Of a DNA stretch of 64,000 nucleotides, positions 43,084 to 52,835 are shown in pieces. The position numbers and the translations under genes were made by a program. Where the stretch lies: positions 62,001 through 126,000 of the forward strand of contig JALHNB010000012.1 of the NCBI GenBank assembly GCA_022843745.1, given 5' to 3'. How positions within the stretch are numbered: position 1 is the stretch's first letter; each line of letters opens with the position of its first letter. Under the pieces are notes generated by a model, which saw only the letters and a list, made by a program, of their open reading frames with translations, made no database searches and was not told where the DNA came from. Origin of the DNA: Anaerolineae bacterium. Its GTDB lineage: Bacteria; Chloroflexota; Anaerolineae; Aggregatilineales; Phototrophicaceae.

Positions 43084-45495
43084 TTAGTCGAGATTTTCTT
43101 CTTCCCAAGTTGCTTCGCCCGTTAGGGTGTTATAGGTCAGCGTAAAGGTTCGCCCGTCAGGATGTTGGAATATCCGCTCGGCGACTGCGGGCTGTATATA
43201 GAAAGCATCGACTTTAGCGAGACCTGGATTACGTGAATCCCCACCGTCTGCCGCATACTCGTAGCGCAAGGTATGTTCGCCAGCCTCAAGTGGAATAGGC
43301 TCAGATGTGACTTGATCCAGCCAAAAATAGTCGGAGTCCGGCGAAATCATTTGTGGCATCAATACACTGTCGTCACTGTCCAGCCTGACTTCAAGAAAGA
43401 CTTTCGGAGTAGTCGAGGTGTCGGTATTTCCACCTGATTCAACAAGTGTCATCCTGAGTAAATTAGCGGCTACATCAGGATCACGCCCAGTTAAATCCAT
43501 AAAGGAATTTCCACCAATAGTCCGTCCAGCCTCAAATCCGACTTGCAACTCCGGTTGTGGCTGGTCAACATCCAGCGAGGACCAGGGTATAGATGCCTCA
43601 TAAATATAGCCATTTTCATAGGCTTGCCAAGCGAGGTTTGCGCCCTCCAGGAACCGGGTATTGAGCCAATCCCAAACCTGCGGCCCATCGGGTGTTTGGG
43701 CAAGGGTGAACTTGGCGGAAAGGGTGCGGGCATCTACTGGATAGGTAAAATAAAACCACAGTGTATCGCCCTGCCAAACCGAACTAAGCGTACCACTCTG
43801 ATCATGTTGTGGATCACGAACAACCGTTTGAATGTAGAGTGCTTCGCTATCCCAACCTAAACGGACACTATGACTATCGATTTCTGGGCCTTGCCATAAA
43901 CCTGCGCCGCGCAAAAATTGGCGCGGTGTGTTTGACTCCAACGCTGCTAAATCCTCCGGCCAATCAGCGAGATCGCCGTCAATCGTCGGCGCAGTCACCA
44001 AGCGCTCAATAACGTTGACGTTGTTGCTGGCGGATTGGTGCAAGTGGGCTACATAGAGCAGATAATCATCTTCTTGATCGATTTCGAATTTCAGCCGCAT
44101 CCGTTGGCCTTCGCCAATTCCAATATATCGTCCTGCGCTCACATAGCCCTCGCCTGTCCAGTCGGCAGGGTAATAGACAGGAGTGCCAACCACTCGCTGA
44201 CCGTCTTCAGCTTGTAATATCAGATAGTTGTTGCCACCAGTGGCATTGACGGGCAGCAAATCAACTGCCTTTGGGATGTTCTGCAAAGCGATCATGCTCA
44301 TGAGCGCTTCAATAGTGGATTCTGCGCCCGAATTTCGGTTCACCCGCCAGGATACCGGGCCATTGATACCATCGAATACGCGCCCAGTTGCCGGGTCGTA
44401 CATTTGCACGCCTGCCATATTGTCGCCAAAGTACCAGCTTCCTGCCAGCCCCGCATAGATCGCATAGCGCTCTATATCAGTCGCTTCATACAGTGAGGTA
44501 TAGGTGAGGACAAGCATATTCGTCCCATAGGCAATCTGGTTGAGCCGATCAGGGACAACACCTATATTGCGAAAACGTTCAAAGGCAAGTTGGCGCAACA
44601 GAAATGAATCGGCGGATGCTGCTGCCGATTCAATCCAGTCCTGACGATCCAGTGCCATACCTGCAATCACCAGGGCATGGGTCATGTGTGCGCCCCAATC
44701 GTGCCAGAAGCCTGGCGCATTGGCCAATACAGGATGCATTCCGAAGGGATAGGTTGAATCGTTACCCAGCCGATAATGCGAAATTCCATCGGCGATCTTG
44801 GTGATAATATCGGCGGTCTGGTCGTTCGGGCGTGCCTGATAATAAGCGGACATGCCAAGAAGCCCTATCGCGGCGACTGCTGGTTCACCTCCGGGAATCC
44901 AAGCGGGTATTTCATAACCATGCAGGCTGGTCATTTGCCCGTAATTAGTTAGGGATGCGTTCACGGCTGACTCGGTGCGCAGATATGCCCCAGCGAGTTT
45001 GTCGGCGTAACTGGAATCAATGCTATCAAATACACGCACTCCTTCACCCAATGCCCACATACCACGCATTGCCCACCAGCCCAAACTCTTGTAACTCGTC
45101 CCTCCGGTTTCATTGATCGTTCCAGATTTGTCGGTGACAAAATTGTAAAATTCGCCATCGACTGCCTGCATATACAGTACAAAATTCAGGCAGCGGCGGG
45201 CGAGATCAAGTAGTTCACGATCCTGAGTCTGCTCGTATTGCCACAGATAGACAATAGCCGCGCGCGCTACATCGTCAACTGCGCTTAAACCCTCCCCGGC
45301 AGCATCGACCCATTCATAATCGGGATATTCCGAATAAATATGTACCAGTGCCATATCCTGTTCATCAATGGAAACAGGTTCAGTGAGAAAACGCAGATGG
45401 TTCAGATTGACCAGATTCTCTTCCTGGGTATAAGCTATCGGAACAGAAGCACAAAGGATGATGAGCAGACCCCAGCTTACGAAAAATATTTTCAT
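43084..45495 (-). CDS. Secreted multi-domain glycosidase-like protein with CBM9-type module
   Basis: The 803-residue exported protein has a signal peptide (VSWGLLIILCASVPIA). Residues about 45-420 are an (alpha/alpha)6-like barrel resembling six-hairpin glycosidases or thioredoxin-like glycan enzymes (Y-L-W-Q-Y-E, Y-K-S-L-G-W-W-A-M-R-G-M-W-A, H-D-W-G-A-H). A CBM35/6-like sandwich follows, then a CBM9/DOMON-like module (P-T-I-D-G-D-L-A-D-W near 525), then a closing beta unit. I could not confirm catalytic residues. ATG 45495 overlaps the permease stop (ATGA) and puts the signal peptide first; longer starts add charged residues before it. Confidence 0.75.
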   Translation of the reverse strand: MKIFFVSWGLLIILCASVPIAYTQEENLVNLNHLRFLTEPVSIDEQDMALVHIYSEYPDYEWVDAAGEGLSAVDDVARAAIVYLWQYEQTQDRELLDLARRCLNFVLYMQAVDGEFYNFVTDKSGTINETGGTSYKSLGWWAMRGMWALGEGVRVFDSIDSSYADKLAGAYLRTESAVNASLTNYGQMTSLHGYEIPAWIPGGEPAVAAIGLLGMSAYYQARPNDQTADIITKIADGISHYRLGNDSTYPFGMHPVLANAPGFWHDWGAHMTHALVIAGMALDRQDWIESAAASADSFLLRQLAFERFRNIGVVPDRLNQIAYGTNMLVLTYTSLYEATDIERYAIYAGLAGSWYFGDNMAGVQMYDPATGRVFDGINGPVSWRVNRNSGAESTIEALMSMIALQNIPKAVDLLPVNATGGNNYLILQAEDGQRVVGTPVYYPADWTGEGYVSAGRYIGIGEGQRMRLKFEIDQEDDYLLYVAHLHQSASNNVNVIERLVTAPTIDGDLADWPEDLAALESNTPRQFLRGAGLWQGPEIDSHSVRLGWDSEALYIQTVVRDPQHDQSGTLSSVWQGDTLWFYFTYPVDARTLSAKFTLAQTPDGPQVWDWLNTRFLEGANLAWQAYENGYIYEASIPWSSLDVDQPQPELQVGFEAGRTIGGNSFMDLTGRDPDVAANLLRMTLVESGGNTDTSTTPKVFLEVRLDSDDSVLMPQMISPDSDYFWLDQVTSEPIPLEAGEHTLRYEYAADGGDSRNPGLAKVDAFYIQPAVAERIFQHPDGRTFTLTYNTLTGEATWEEENLD

Positions 45496-46406
45496 CCTTT
45501 TACCCCACCGACGTTGATGCCTTCTATAAATTGCTTTTGTGCGAGGAAATAAATCACCAAAATCGGCAATGCCATCATTGTCGCCAGTGACATCATATAT
45601 TGCCACTGCGGAACTTCGATGGATAGTGATCTTTCAAAGAACTGCATGGCAACCGAGAGTGGGAAAAATTGGGGTGTTGTCAAATAGATGAGCGGCCCTT
45701 GAAAGTTGTTCCAGTTTCCCTGGAAAGACAGGACAGCAATCGCCAGGAGAATGGGGCGGATCAATGGCAGCATAATGTACCAGTAAATCTGTGCAACATT
45801 TGCCCCATCCATAATGGCTGCTTCTTCAATTTCGCGCGGGATCGAGAGGAAAAATTGGCGCATCAGGAACACATAGAGCGGCCCCCAGGCAAACAGGGAC
45901 GGCCAGGTGAGCGGATCATAGGTGTTGAGCAGTCCGAGTTCTTTCCAGATCAAAAAATTCGGGACGCGCTGAATAATTCCAGGCAGCATCACCGTTGCCA
46001 GCATAACGGCGAACAGGGTATCGCGCCCTTTCCAGACGAAACGCGAAAAGCCATAAGCCACCAACGACGCGCTGAAAATCTCGCCGATCATCGCCAGAAT
46101 GGTAATAAAAAGGGTATTGCCCATGATGCGCCAAAAGGTCATTCCAGGCGCAATGGACGAAAGTTTGGCCCATACATCGATATAATTCTGCGGCATAGCC
46201 GGGTTGGGAATCAGATTTATTCCCGGTAAAAACAGTTGAGCGTCGGTTTTCAGAGAGGTTGAAACCATCCACGCGAGCGGAATGAGCACCAGAGCGCCCC
46301 CCAACAACAACAGACCATAGACGATGAACTGGCGCACGTGAGAGCGAGGTTGTTGTATGGACTCAACCTGATGATCCGTCGTAGCTGACCTGGTTTGTGA
46401 TGTCAT
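45492..46406 (-). CDS. Carbohydrate ABC transporter permease (MalG/CUT1 type)
   Basis: The 304-residue permease has six predicted helices and the EAA loop E-E-A-A-I-M-D-G-A-N-V-A-Q-I-Y-W-Y-I-M-L-P-L, which docks the ATPase. The N-terminal W-M-V-S-T-S-L-K is typical of MalG-like partners. It overlaps the upstream permease (46403) by ATGA and the secreted gene downstream by ATGA. No MsmX/MalK-type ATPase is in the operon, so a shared ATPase elsewhere must energise it. Confidence 0.92.
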   Translation of the reverse strand: MTSQTRSATTDHQVESIQQPRSHVRQFIVYGLLLLGGALVLIPLAWMVSTSLKTDAQLFLPGINLIPNPAMPQNYIDVWAKLSSIAPGMTFWRIMGNTLFITILAMIGEIFSASLVAYGFSRFVWKGRDTLFAVMLATVMLPGIIQRVPNFLIWKELGLLNTYDPLTWPSLFAWGPLYVFLMRQFFLSIPREIEEAAIMDGANVAQIYWYIMLPLIRPILLAIAVLSFQGNWNNFQGPLIYLTTPQFFPLSVAMQFFERSLSIEVPQWQYMMSLATMMALPILVIYFLAQKQFIEGINVGGVKG

Positions 46407-47530
46407 GTCGTCGCCTCCTCGCGTGTACCTTGATAAAAGACCCAGGCTTGTGATGATCGAAAGATGAGCATCGTAAGCCCTAGAATGAGGATCAGTAAAA
46501 TCCAGCCCATTGCCGAAGCCACACCCATCCGGCGGAAATTAAAGGCTTCCTGGTAAATGAGCCAGTTCAGGAACGTACCGACTGATTCGGGTGTCTGGAT
46601 GAACGCCGCCACATCGAAAACTTGCAGCGCACCAATGGTAGATACAACCAGGTTGTAGAATAATGCCGGGCTGAGCATCGGGATGGTTATGTTTCGAAAC
46701 TTTGCCCAGTTGCCCGCACCATCGATGTCGGCAGCTTCGTAAAGCTCCGGGGGAATACCCTTCAGACCCGCCAGCAGAATGACCGAGTTTGCTCCGAATA
46801 CACCCCACAGACTGATGATAATGAATGCGGGCATGGCGAGGTTTGGGTCGGTAAACCATCTGGGCGTCTCGATCTCTAGTAGTCTATATACGGGCGCGAA
46901 AGCGTTATTCAATAGGCCAGACTGGGGTGCAAAAATCCAGCGCCATAGAAGGGCTGTTGCAATCGCGGGCAAGACGGCGGGTAAATAATAAAGAACGCGC
47001 CAAAAGCTGAGTCCCCTTATTTTCTGATTAAGCAGTAGAGCTACTCCCAACGAGGCGATTAAGCCCAGTGGAACGCTGATAAAGGCGTATGGTAGAGTGA
47101 GCTTGATGGAACGCCAGAAAGCATCTTCTTTCGCGCCAATGACGAAGCCGCCGTCTCCGATTTCAACCCGTATAATCTCCCCATATCTTCGTTCTAACGC
47201 ATCAGAACTACGCTGTTCTCTCGATTCCAGAGTCGCGAAATCAACGCTGAATAATTCGTTATAGTTATCAAATCCGACCCATTCGGGGGCTTTAAATAGA
47301 TTGTATTCCGTGAAACTCAGATAGAGCGATGCGCCGATAGGGAATAGGGAGAAAACAGCGAAGCCGATGACCCAGGGAGTCACTAGTGCGCGCCCAGTAG
47401 CCGCTTCACCATTGACTCCAAACCGAATTTGTACCCGATACACCAGGTACATTACGATGCCAAGGCCGAGCGCCACGAGGATGTACCGCACTAGCGTCGG
47501 CGTATACGTGGCAAGCGCACCCGGATCCAT
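46403..47530 (-). CDS. Carbohydrate ABC transporter permease (MalF/CUT1 type)
   Basis: The 375-residue permease has an extra N-terminal helix, a periplasmic stretch between helices 2 and 3 (about 75-135) containing charged repeats, and the EAA loop P-E-L-Y-E-A-A-D-I-D-G-A-G-N-W-A-K-F-R-N-I-T-I-P. It pairs with the MalG-like gene. ATG 47530 has AAGGAG six bases upstream; earlier ATG 47584 lacks one. Confidence 0.92.
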   Translation of the reverse strand: MDPGALATYTPTLVRYILVALGLGIVMYLVYRVQIRFGVNGEAATGRALVTPWVIGFAVFSLFPIGASLYLSFTEYNLFKAPEWVGFDNYNELFSVDFATLESREQRSSDALERRYGEIIRVEIGDGGFVIGAKEDAFWRSIKLTLPYAFISVPLGLIASLGVALLLNQKIRGLSFWRVLYYLPAVLPAIATALLWRWIFAPQSGLLNNAFAPVYRLLEIETPRWFTDPNLAMPAFIIISLWGVFGANSVILLAGLKGIPPELYEAADIDGAGNWAKFRNITIPMLSPALFYNLVVSTIGALQVFDVAAFIQTPESVGTFLNWLIYQEAFNFRRMGVASAMGWILLILILGLTMLIFRSSQAWVFYQGTREEATT

Positions 47531-47609
47531 ATCTTTCTCCTTAAAACCAATAAACTGCATTTCAATAAAGGGGAGACAACGCATCTCCCCTCATCAAACT
47601 CAACAATAA

Positions 47610-48863
47610 CTAAGGTAGAGTGTCTTCGAGGTCAAGGCGGATTTCTGCCGCTAGTTCCGATGGCGTCAGATCAGTTTCCTTGTTCAGGAGCGGGTTGAAG
47701 AAATCACTCCACAATATTCCACCAAATTCCGCAAAATTGCCGAAAATCGGCAGCGCCCGCATATCCTGTGAAGCCTCGATGATCGCTTCAGCGCTCACTT
47801 CTTTGCGCGGTTCGGACGACACAAGGTGTTCAACCGTTCCCTGTGAGATGCGTGGCGAGACGATTTTCCACTCCTGGATGCCTTCGCTCACCGCGATTAA
47901 GGCTTTGCAAGCCTCCTCAGGATGTTCCGTTTGAGCATTGATGACAGTGCTGGCGTTCCAGGCGAACGTTGTATGGCTGCCCGTGTTTGGATTGCCAGGG
48001 ACACGAATAACTCCTACGTCCAACCCTTCTATGCGATCCAGGTCATCCGCTGCACCGCCCATGAACATAGCGATCTTACCTGCCTTGAACATTTCGCCGA
48101 AGCCTTGTTCGGCAATGATGTCGCGGCTGGGTGAAATTTCTGGGTTATAAGCAGTGTTCAGCCAGAACTCCATCCCCGACAAGAACTCAGGGCTATCGAC
48201 AGGCGCTTCGGTAAAGTCTTCGTTGAGGATGTCACCACCAGCTTGCCAGATGAAGATGTATGGCGGCGGCCAACTGTTATTCGTGAAGCCCCATTGGTCA
48301 ATGGTGCCATCACTATCCGTATCGAGTGTAAGCGCCTGGGCCTTCTCCATAAAGTCATCCCATGTCCAATCAGCAGTCGGTTGCTCCACACCTGCTGCGT
48401 CGAATAACGCTCTGTTGTAATAGGTAACTACCGGTTGGGCAATCCAGGGTAAACCGTAGATGCCCTCTTCAAATTCATTGACTGCCAGGATACCAGGATA
48501 GTAGTCACTCACATCACCGGCTGTGCCCGGTTCCGCACTTGCCAGGCAGTCGGTCAAGTTCATGAACACACCCTCGGATTTGAGCGCCATATTTTCCTGA
48601 TCGATCCAGTACAGGTCAGCGCCGGTATTGCCAGCGAGCTGCGTTTTTATCTGTGTGTAATAGTCGTTGGGTAACGGCTCGTGGATAATCTGATATTCGC
48701 TTTGGCTGGCGTTGATCTCATCCAGAATAACCTGGAGTTCGGCAGATTCGTCTACGCCGGCCCAGGTGGACATACGAATTACGACTGGCTCCTGCGCTGT
48801 AACAGGTACAATAGCCAGGACGACCATTAAAACGATTAACAGGTACAGTAAAGTTCGCTTCAT
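47610..48863 (-). CDS. Extracellular solute-binding protein, carbohydrate ABC transporter (family 1)
   Basis: The 417-residue exported binding protein has a signal peptide (LLYLLIVLMVVLAIVPVTAQ; no lipobox Cys) and the family-1 fold with P-W-I-A-Q-P-V-V-T-Y-Y-N-R-A-L-F-D-A-A-G, then W-T-W-D-D-F-M-E-K-A. It delivers oligosaccharide to the permeases that follow 79 bp on. With GH130 and a secreted glycosidase-like gene, mannan-derived sugars are the best guess. ATG 48863 has GAGGAG six to seven bases upstream. Confidence 0.92.
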   Translation of the reverse strand: MKRTLLYLLIVLMVVLAIVPVTAQEPVVIRMSTWAGVDESAELQVILDEINASQSEYQIIHEPLPNDYYTQIKTQLAGNTGADLYWIDQENMALKSEGVFMNLTDCLASAEPGTAGDVSDYYPGILAVNEFEEGIYGLPWIAQPVVTYYNRALFDAAGVEQPTADWTWDDFMEKAQALTLDTDSDGTIDQWGFTNNSWPPPYIFIWQAGGDILNEDFTEAPVDSPEFLSGMEFWLNTAYNPEISPSRDIIAEQGFGEMFKAGKIAMFMGGAADDLDRIEGLDVGVIRVPGNPNTGSHTTFAWNASTVINAQTEHPEEACKALIAVSEGIQEWKIVSPRISQGTVEHLVSSEPRKEVSAEAIIEASQDMRALPIFGNFAEFGGILWSDFFNPLLNKETDLTPSELAAEIRLDLEDTLP

Positions 48864-49820
48864 TTTTCTACTCCTCATTAAACCTCTATCATGTGAATTG
48901 GTCTGAAGCATTTTTTACGGTGCGTTTCTCCTTTCCGTATCTAGATTTGATTTCGTAGATGCACGTTGGATTAAATGCACAGAAACAATGACTTCAGCAG
49001 TCTGCGCATCGGGATCATTGAGGGAAATCATCCTACAATGAGATAGCATATCGAGGATTTGTATTTCAATACAGGTAATTTAGGGGGAAAAATATTGCCT
49101 TTGTGACCCTTGCTTTAAAGCGAATTACTCCCTAAGCTTCTACGATCAGGGGATTTGATTACTGTCTTGCCCTTCAAATCCGTAGGGTAGAGTCACAAAC
49201 TCCTTCCTGGCAGTACCGCACCGACTCACTTTCTCTAACGCCAGAACAGCACGCTTATCTGCTTATAATTACAGTGTCTCGCAGCCTCACATTCCATGCC
49301 TGACCATCGCCCGATCCCCTTTGAGCAAAACGTGACCCAACCTCTTCTTCCCGATCCCCCTGCCCAGTCCACAGGACATCCATCATCACTATCAGCCCAG
49401 TTTTTTTAGAGCGCGATTTCCGGAAATCGAATTTCAAGTAACACGATTACCCAGTCTCTTCGTGCGAAGCCCCGCTAAGCGCATTTGCAGCCAACGCTTC
49501 CCGATTTATACGATCTGTATTTCATCATCAGTGTTCAATGCAAATGCTTTTCACTGAGTAAAGGACTGTGGTAAACGCGGACGCTATAGGTGGAGCGACA
49601 GTGAGGAGTAAGCTTTCGCGATAGAGGGTTTATTAGCCGTTATGGAGTGGCAGGAGGGCGTTTTTCGTGTGTGGTTTTCCCATCTCAATTACATTGAGAA
49701 GTGCTATTTGCCTAGGTAATTAGTTGCCCCAAATAGTATGCACTCATGACCCTTATAGCAACTCAAATAAAAGAGACAGTGCTACGGCACTGCCCCTTCA
49801 CTAATGATTGATACCTGTGC
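48864..49820. other. Long intergenic gap (about 950 bp), nothing recognised
   Basis: I saw no coding frame with a credible start, and no tRNA or riboswitch. It must contain the promoter of the sugar-uptake operon and the terminator of the SH3 gene (49771-49801). Base composition is AT-richer than the genes around it. Confidence 0.5.
49771..49801 (-). terminator. Rho-independent terminator of the SH3/Thr-Pro protein gene
   Basis: On the minus strand GGGGCAGTGC, a four-base loop (CGTA) and GCACTGTCTC are followed by TTTTATTT. It lies about 20 bp after the stop. Confidence 0.75.
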
Positions 49821-51134
49821 CTAAGACGCAGGAGTAATTGTGGGTGTCAGCGTTAACGTTGGCGTTAACGTCGCCGCCACGACTGTAGGTGGAACAGGTG
49901 TCAGCGTTAACGTCGCCGCCACGACTGTGGGTGGAACAGGTGTCAGCGTTAATGTTGCTGCGGGTGGCGCAACAGGCGTATTCGTCGGAACTTGTGGAAC
50001 GGGAGTCACAGTGACGACTGAAGCTGCCGGGGTAGATGTTGGCCCTGGTGTGGTCGTAATCACGACTGGCGGTATCACCACGATCACAGGGAAACCAGGA
50101 GTCGGAGATGCAACCGGTAACGGGGGCGGCGCAACGACAGGTAACTGTGAACAGGGTCCTGTAACTGCGACAACACGGGCAGCGACCCATCCCTCTATGA
50201 ACTCATTTTGAGCGACGAACCATTGACCATCCTGGCTTTGTCCAGTGACTTGAATGGCCTGACGCGCTGGCAGCAGTGCCAATCGTGCGTAGTTCGTACC
50301 TGGGCCGCTTCGGATGTTGACATTGAACCGGCTGCTGGCCGCGCAAACACCCTCAATTACTACCGGAATAAATACGGGTGTCGGGAATGTCGCATTCTCA
50401 GGCGGAGCGGGTCCCAAGGTACAAGACCCATTGCTCAGGGTGAGCGTAATCGTGCCTGCCTCTTCAGGTAATGCGATAATGGTCATTTCAAGAAGTTCAT
50501 CCCCCGGGCCGACGCTGATACAGGCGCTATCCAGGTTACTCCGCAGCGTGGAGATGATCTGGCCTGTTCCATCTCGAATCTCAACAAAAGCATCCAGCGT
50601 GAAAGGTGTCGCATCAATGAGCAGCGTGGTCGCAAAGAAAGGATCCGTATTGAAAACGTAAGTTTGTGCTGGCTCAGTGGCAGGAAACGTAATTACTAGA
50701 GGGGTATCCAGTTGCAAAACAACGAGGGGAGTGGCTGGACGGCTCTCCAGACTCAATAGGAAATCGCCGGGCTGTCCGCCCACGACAATGAAATGCGGCC
50801 CGCTCGCCTGTAATCGAAAGATGATTTGTGCGGCTGTGCTGAGCGGAGTGGACAGCACATTATCATTGATAGCTAAAATTTGATCTCCGGGGCCAATGAG
50901 TGCTAAGGTCGGATCGGCACCTGGCGAAATACCAACCGCGCGGATAGTGACCAAATCACCTGCATTCCCGTTGAAAGTGTAATTGGCTGTAATATCAGCC
51001 GTCACGATTGTATTCATAACCGTAGTGCCATATTCAAGCATAATAATCTCTTGAGCGCTGATGATAGTGACGGAGAACGCGCAAAAAATCACTAAAAACA
51101 CCAACAATAACCGGAGAGAGACATGACGAACCAT
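49821..51134 (-). CDS. Secreted protein with SH3 domain and Thr/Pro-rich tail
   Basis: The 437-residue exported protein has a signal peptide (LLLVFLVIFCAFSVTIISA) and a beta-rich N-terminal half resembling bacterial pre-peptidase C-terminal (PPC) type domains in tandem (Y-T-F-N-G-N-A-G-D-L-V-T-I-R). A bacterial SH3 follows at about 265-335 (V-N-I-R-S-G-P-G-T-N-Y, G-W-V-A-A-R), then a low-complexity tail of T-L-T-P-V-P-P-T-V-V units. A wall-linked or secreted binding protein is likely. AGGAG lies nine bases before the ATG. Confidence 0.82.
   Translation of the reverse strand: MVRHVSLRLLLVFLVIFCAFSVTIISAQEIIMLEYGTTVMNTIVTADITANYTFNGNAGDLVTIRAVGISPGADPTLALIGPGDQILAINDNVLSTPLSTAAQIIFRLQASGPHFIVVGGQPGDFLLSLESRPATPLVVLQLDTPLVITFPATEPAQTYVFNTDPFFATTLLIDATPFTLDAFVEIRDGTGQIISTLRSNLDSACISVGPGDELLEMTIIALPEEAGTITLTLSNGSCTLGPAPPENATFPTPVFIPVVIEGVCAASSRFNVNIRSGPGTNYARLALLPARQAIQVTGQSQDGQWFVAQNEFIEGWVAARVVAVTGPCSQLPVVAPPPLPVASPTPGFPVIVVIPPVVITTTPGPTSTPAASVVTVTPVPQVPTNTPVAPPAATLTLTPVPPTVVAATLTLTPVPPTVVAATLTPTLTLTPTITPAS
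49864..49947 (-). repeat. Two tandem 42-bp units in the Thr/Pro-rich tail
   Basis: The 42-bp unit is repeated twice with one base change (GTAGGT/GTGGGT) and partly a third time. It encodes A-x-L-T-L-T-P-V-P-P-T-V-V-A, a slippage-prone repeat that keeps the reading frame. Confidence 0.85.
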
Positions 51135-51549
51135 ATCGGTATACTCCTAACTTGCTTATCCAATGGGCACGGGTGTGAGCAACATATCATTTATTGATAC
51201 AGATGTTTGGCGAGTAGACGATGAAGTAATCGGTGCCAAGCGGCAGCGTGCTAAGTGACCTGCCCTACGCAGCAGATGAATATGTAATTTCTGCCACTAG
51301 TTTGCTTCGATGGTGTCAGATGGGGTCTGTGCAAACATCGTTGACTCATATCCCGTTTCTTGAAGTCTATAATAAAAGGTGTCATTTGATATGAGCCACA
51401 AGGGGGTACTCAACGTAGGAGATAAGGTATGGTGATGAAGTGCGCATGTGCGTGGAGTCTGTGTTTCACCAGAGTTAGCGCAGACAACTGCTCGACAAAA
51501 AAGCGACCTCATAGAGATCGCTTTCACTTTCGACATCAGCCACCTGCTG
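51135..51549. other. Intergenic gap, no gene seen
   Basis: About 415 bp between two minus-strand genes. It includes the terminator of the cupredoxin-like gene and presumably the promoter of the SH3 gene. Nothing else was recognised. Confidence 0.5.
51496..51525 (-). terminator. Rho-independent terminator of the cupredoxin-like gene
   Basis: On the minus strand, AAAGCGATCTC and GAGGTCGCTTT pair around TAT and are followed by TTTG after a run of six Ts in total. It lies about 25 bp after the stop at 51550. Confidence 0.8.
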
Positions 51550-52431
51550 CTAACTGACAGTAATCACCTGGAACATGCCGAGTTCAACATGGCTGTGACC
51601 GCTGGCGAAGTCCGGCAGAAAACACACTACCGCATAGGTTCCCGGTGGTATGTTAACTGGCACCAGCGCTTCCTGTCCGGGACTCATCGGCAGCCATAAG
51701 AATGCAGGCGGCCCGCCCTCTTCTGCCATAGCTGCCTCGGTGGCCTCTGCGGTTGCTTCTGATGCGGGTTCTGCTGCTTCTGCGGTAGCTTCCGCTGGCG
51801 GCCCTTGAGCTTCGGCCAAAATACCTTGCTGAATCTCGGCGATAGACATATCGGGATCGACTTCCATAATTGCGACCTCATGCCACTGCTCACCGATATT
51901 ACGCACTAGCCAGGTCTGTTCGCCTGCTGGCACAGTCAAAGGAATAGCGAAGGCAAAATCCACGAGTGAGACGGTCATATCCGCTTCTGGCAATTCAGTC
52001 TCTACATCGGCGCTTCCAGTGACTGCGAATTGACCGATCTGCGGAGGGCCATCGCCAAAATTAAGCAGAAGATGCGTTCCCGGCTCAAGCGCATAAGTGA
52101 TCTCCGATGTGCTCATCGGCATCGTCATCGTGGAACCGAGCAGCGTAACAAGCGCGATGGCAGCTTCCTCACCTTCTTGAAGGGCTGTCATGAAATCCTC
52201 GATGGCAACCTCCGCATTCAGACGTGCGAAAATCGGCGTAAGCGGCGCTTCTGTCTCGTTCGCAAAGGAGATCGTCGTTATGCCACTCTCGACGGTTTCT
52301 GGTATTGTGAAGCCGTCAGCAGTCAAAGTAACGGCTAAACCAGACTCTACTCCCTCCTGCGCTAGGACAGGGAATACTGCGAAAAGTAAAATCAACAGCA
52401 GCAAAGCTATCGGAAAAGTTGATTTTCTCAT
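51550..52431 (-). CDS. Exported cupredoxin-like protein with Ala/Glu/Thr-rich insert
   Basis: The 293-residue protein has a signal peptide (FPIALLLLILLFAVFPVLA) and two cupredoxin-like beta units (about 25-130 and 140-290). The second has W-H-E-V-A-I-M and, at the end, G-T-Y-A-V-V-C-F-L-P-D-F-A-S-G-H-S-H-V-E-L-G-M; the H, C and H could be type-1 copper ligands. An acidic low-complexity insert of A-E-A-T-A-E repeats (about 205-240) interrupts the second unit. I start at ATG 52431 (AAGGAG eight bases upstream). Copper binding is inferred. Confidence 0.75.
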   Translation of the reverse strand: MRKSTFPIALLLLILLFAVFPVLAQEGVESGLAVTLTADGFTIPETVESGITTISFANETEAPLTPIFARLNAEVAIEDFMTALQEGEEAAIALVTLLGSTMTMPMSTSEITYALEPGTHLLLNFGDGPPQIGQFAVTGSADVETELPEADMTVSLVDFAFAIPLTVPAGEQTWLVRNIGEQWHEVAIMEVDPDMSIAEIQQGILAEAQGPPAEATAEAAEPASEATAEATEAAMAEEGGPPAFLWLPMSPGQEALVPVNIPPGTYAVVCFLPDFASGHSHVELGMFQVITVS

Positions 52432-52835
52432 GAACAAATCTCCTTAATTTGTATAAATGGATAAACACCAATAGAGAGCGACAAGCTTTCATCTGGAACG
52501 GTTAACGCCAGATAAAAGTAATGAAAATTTTAGGGTGGACGTTATGGTGAAACATGGGTCATATGGGCGATTCTCAGATAGGTAGCTATCCGCGCGTTAA
52601 CGGCCTGAAACCTGCGAAGCGCCATAGCTTTAGCGCTGACAACGCGGCAAGTTTCCACTTCGAAACCTATCCTCTGATTTCAATCTCGCAGCGGTGGATT
52701 AGCATTCTTTACAGAAAATTCATAAACATCCTCTCTAAGATTTATTATAATGTTACGTACAACCTTACGTCAGTCGGGGGAATGAGGTAATGGTCTATCA
52801 AAGCTTGTAGACACTGGTAAATGAGGGAATGACTG
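52432..52835. other. Divergent intergenic gap, no gene seen
   Basis: About 400 bp between the cupredoxin-like gene and the FHA gene. A TATAAT at 52746-52751 lies 84 bp before the FHA start. A 78-codon frame at 52554 lacks family features and I reject it. Confidence 0.5.

Noticed and set aside
49255-49437. 60-codon minus-strand frame in the long gap
   Set aside because: Basic, low-complexity translation with no start signal or family feature.
49840-50211. 123-codon plus-strand Gly/Val-rich frame
   Set aside because: It is the complementary reading of the Thr/Pro tandem repeats of the SH3 gene.
52554-52790. 78-codon frame upstream of the FHA gene
   Set aside because: No ribosome binding site and no recognisable motif; it covers the likely promoter of the FHA gene.
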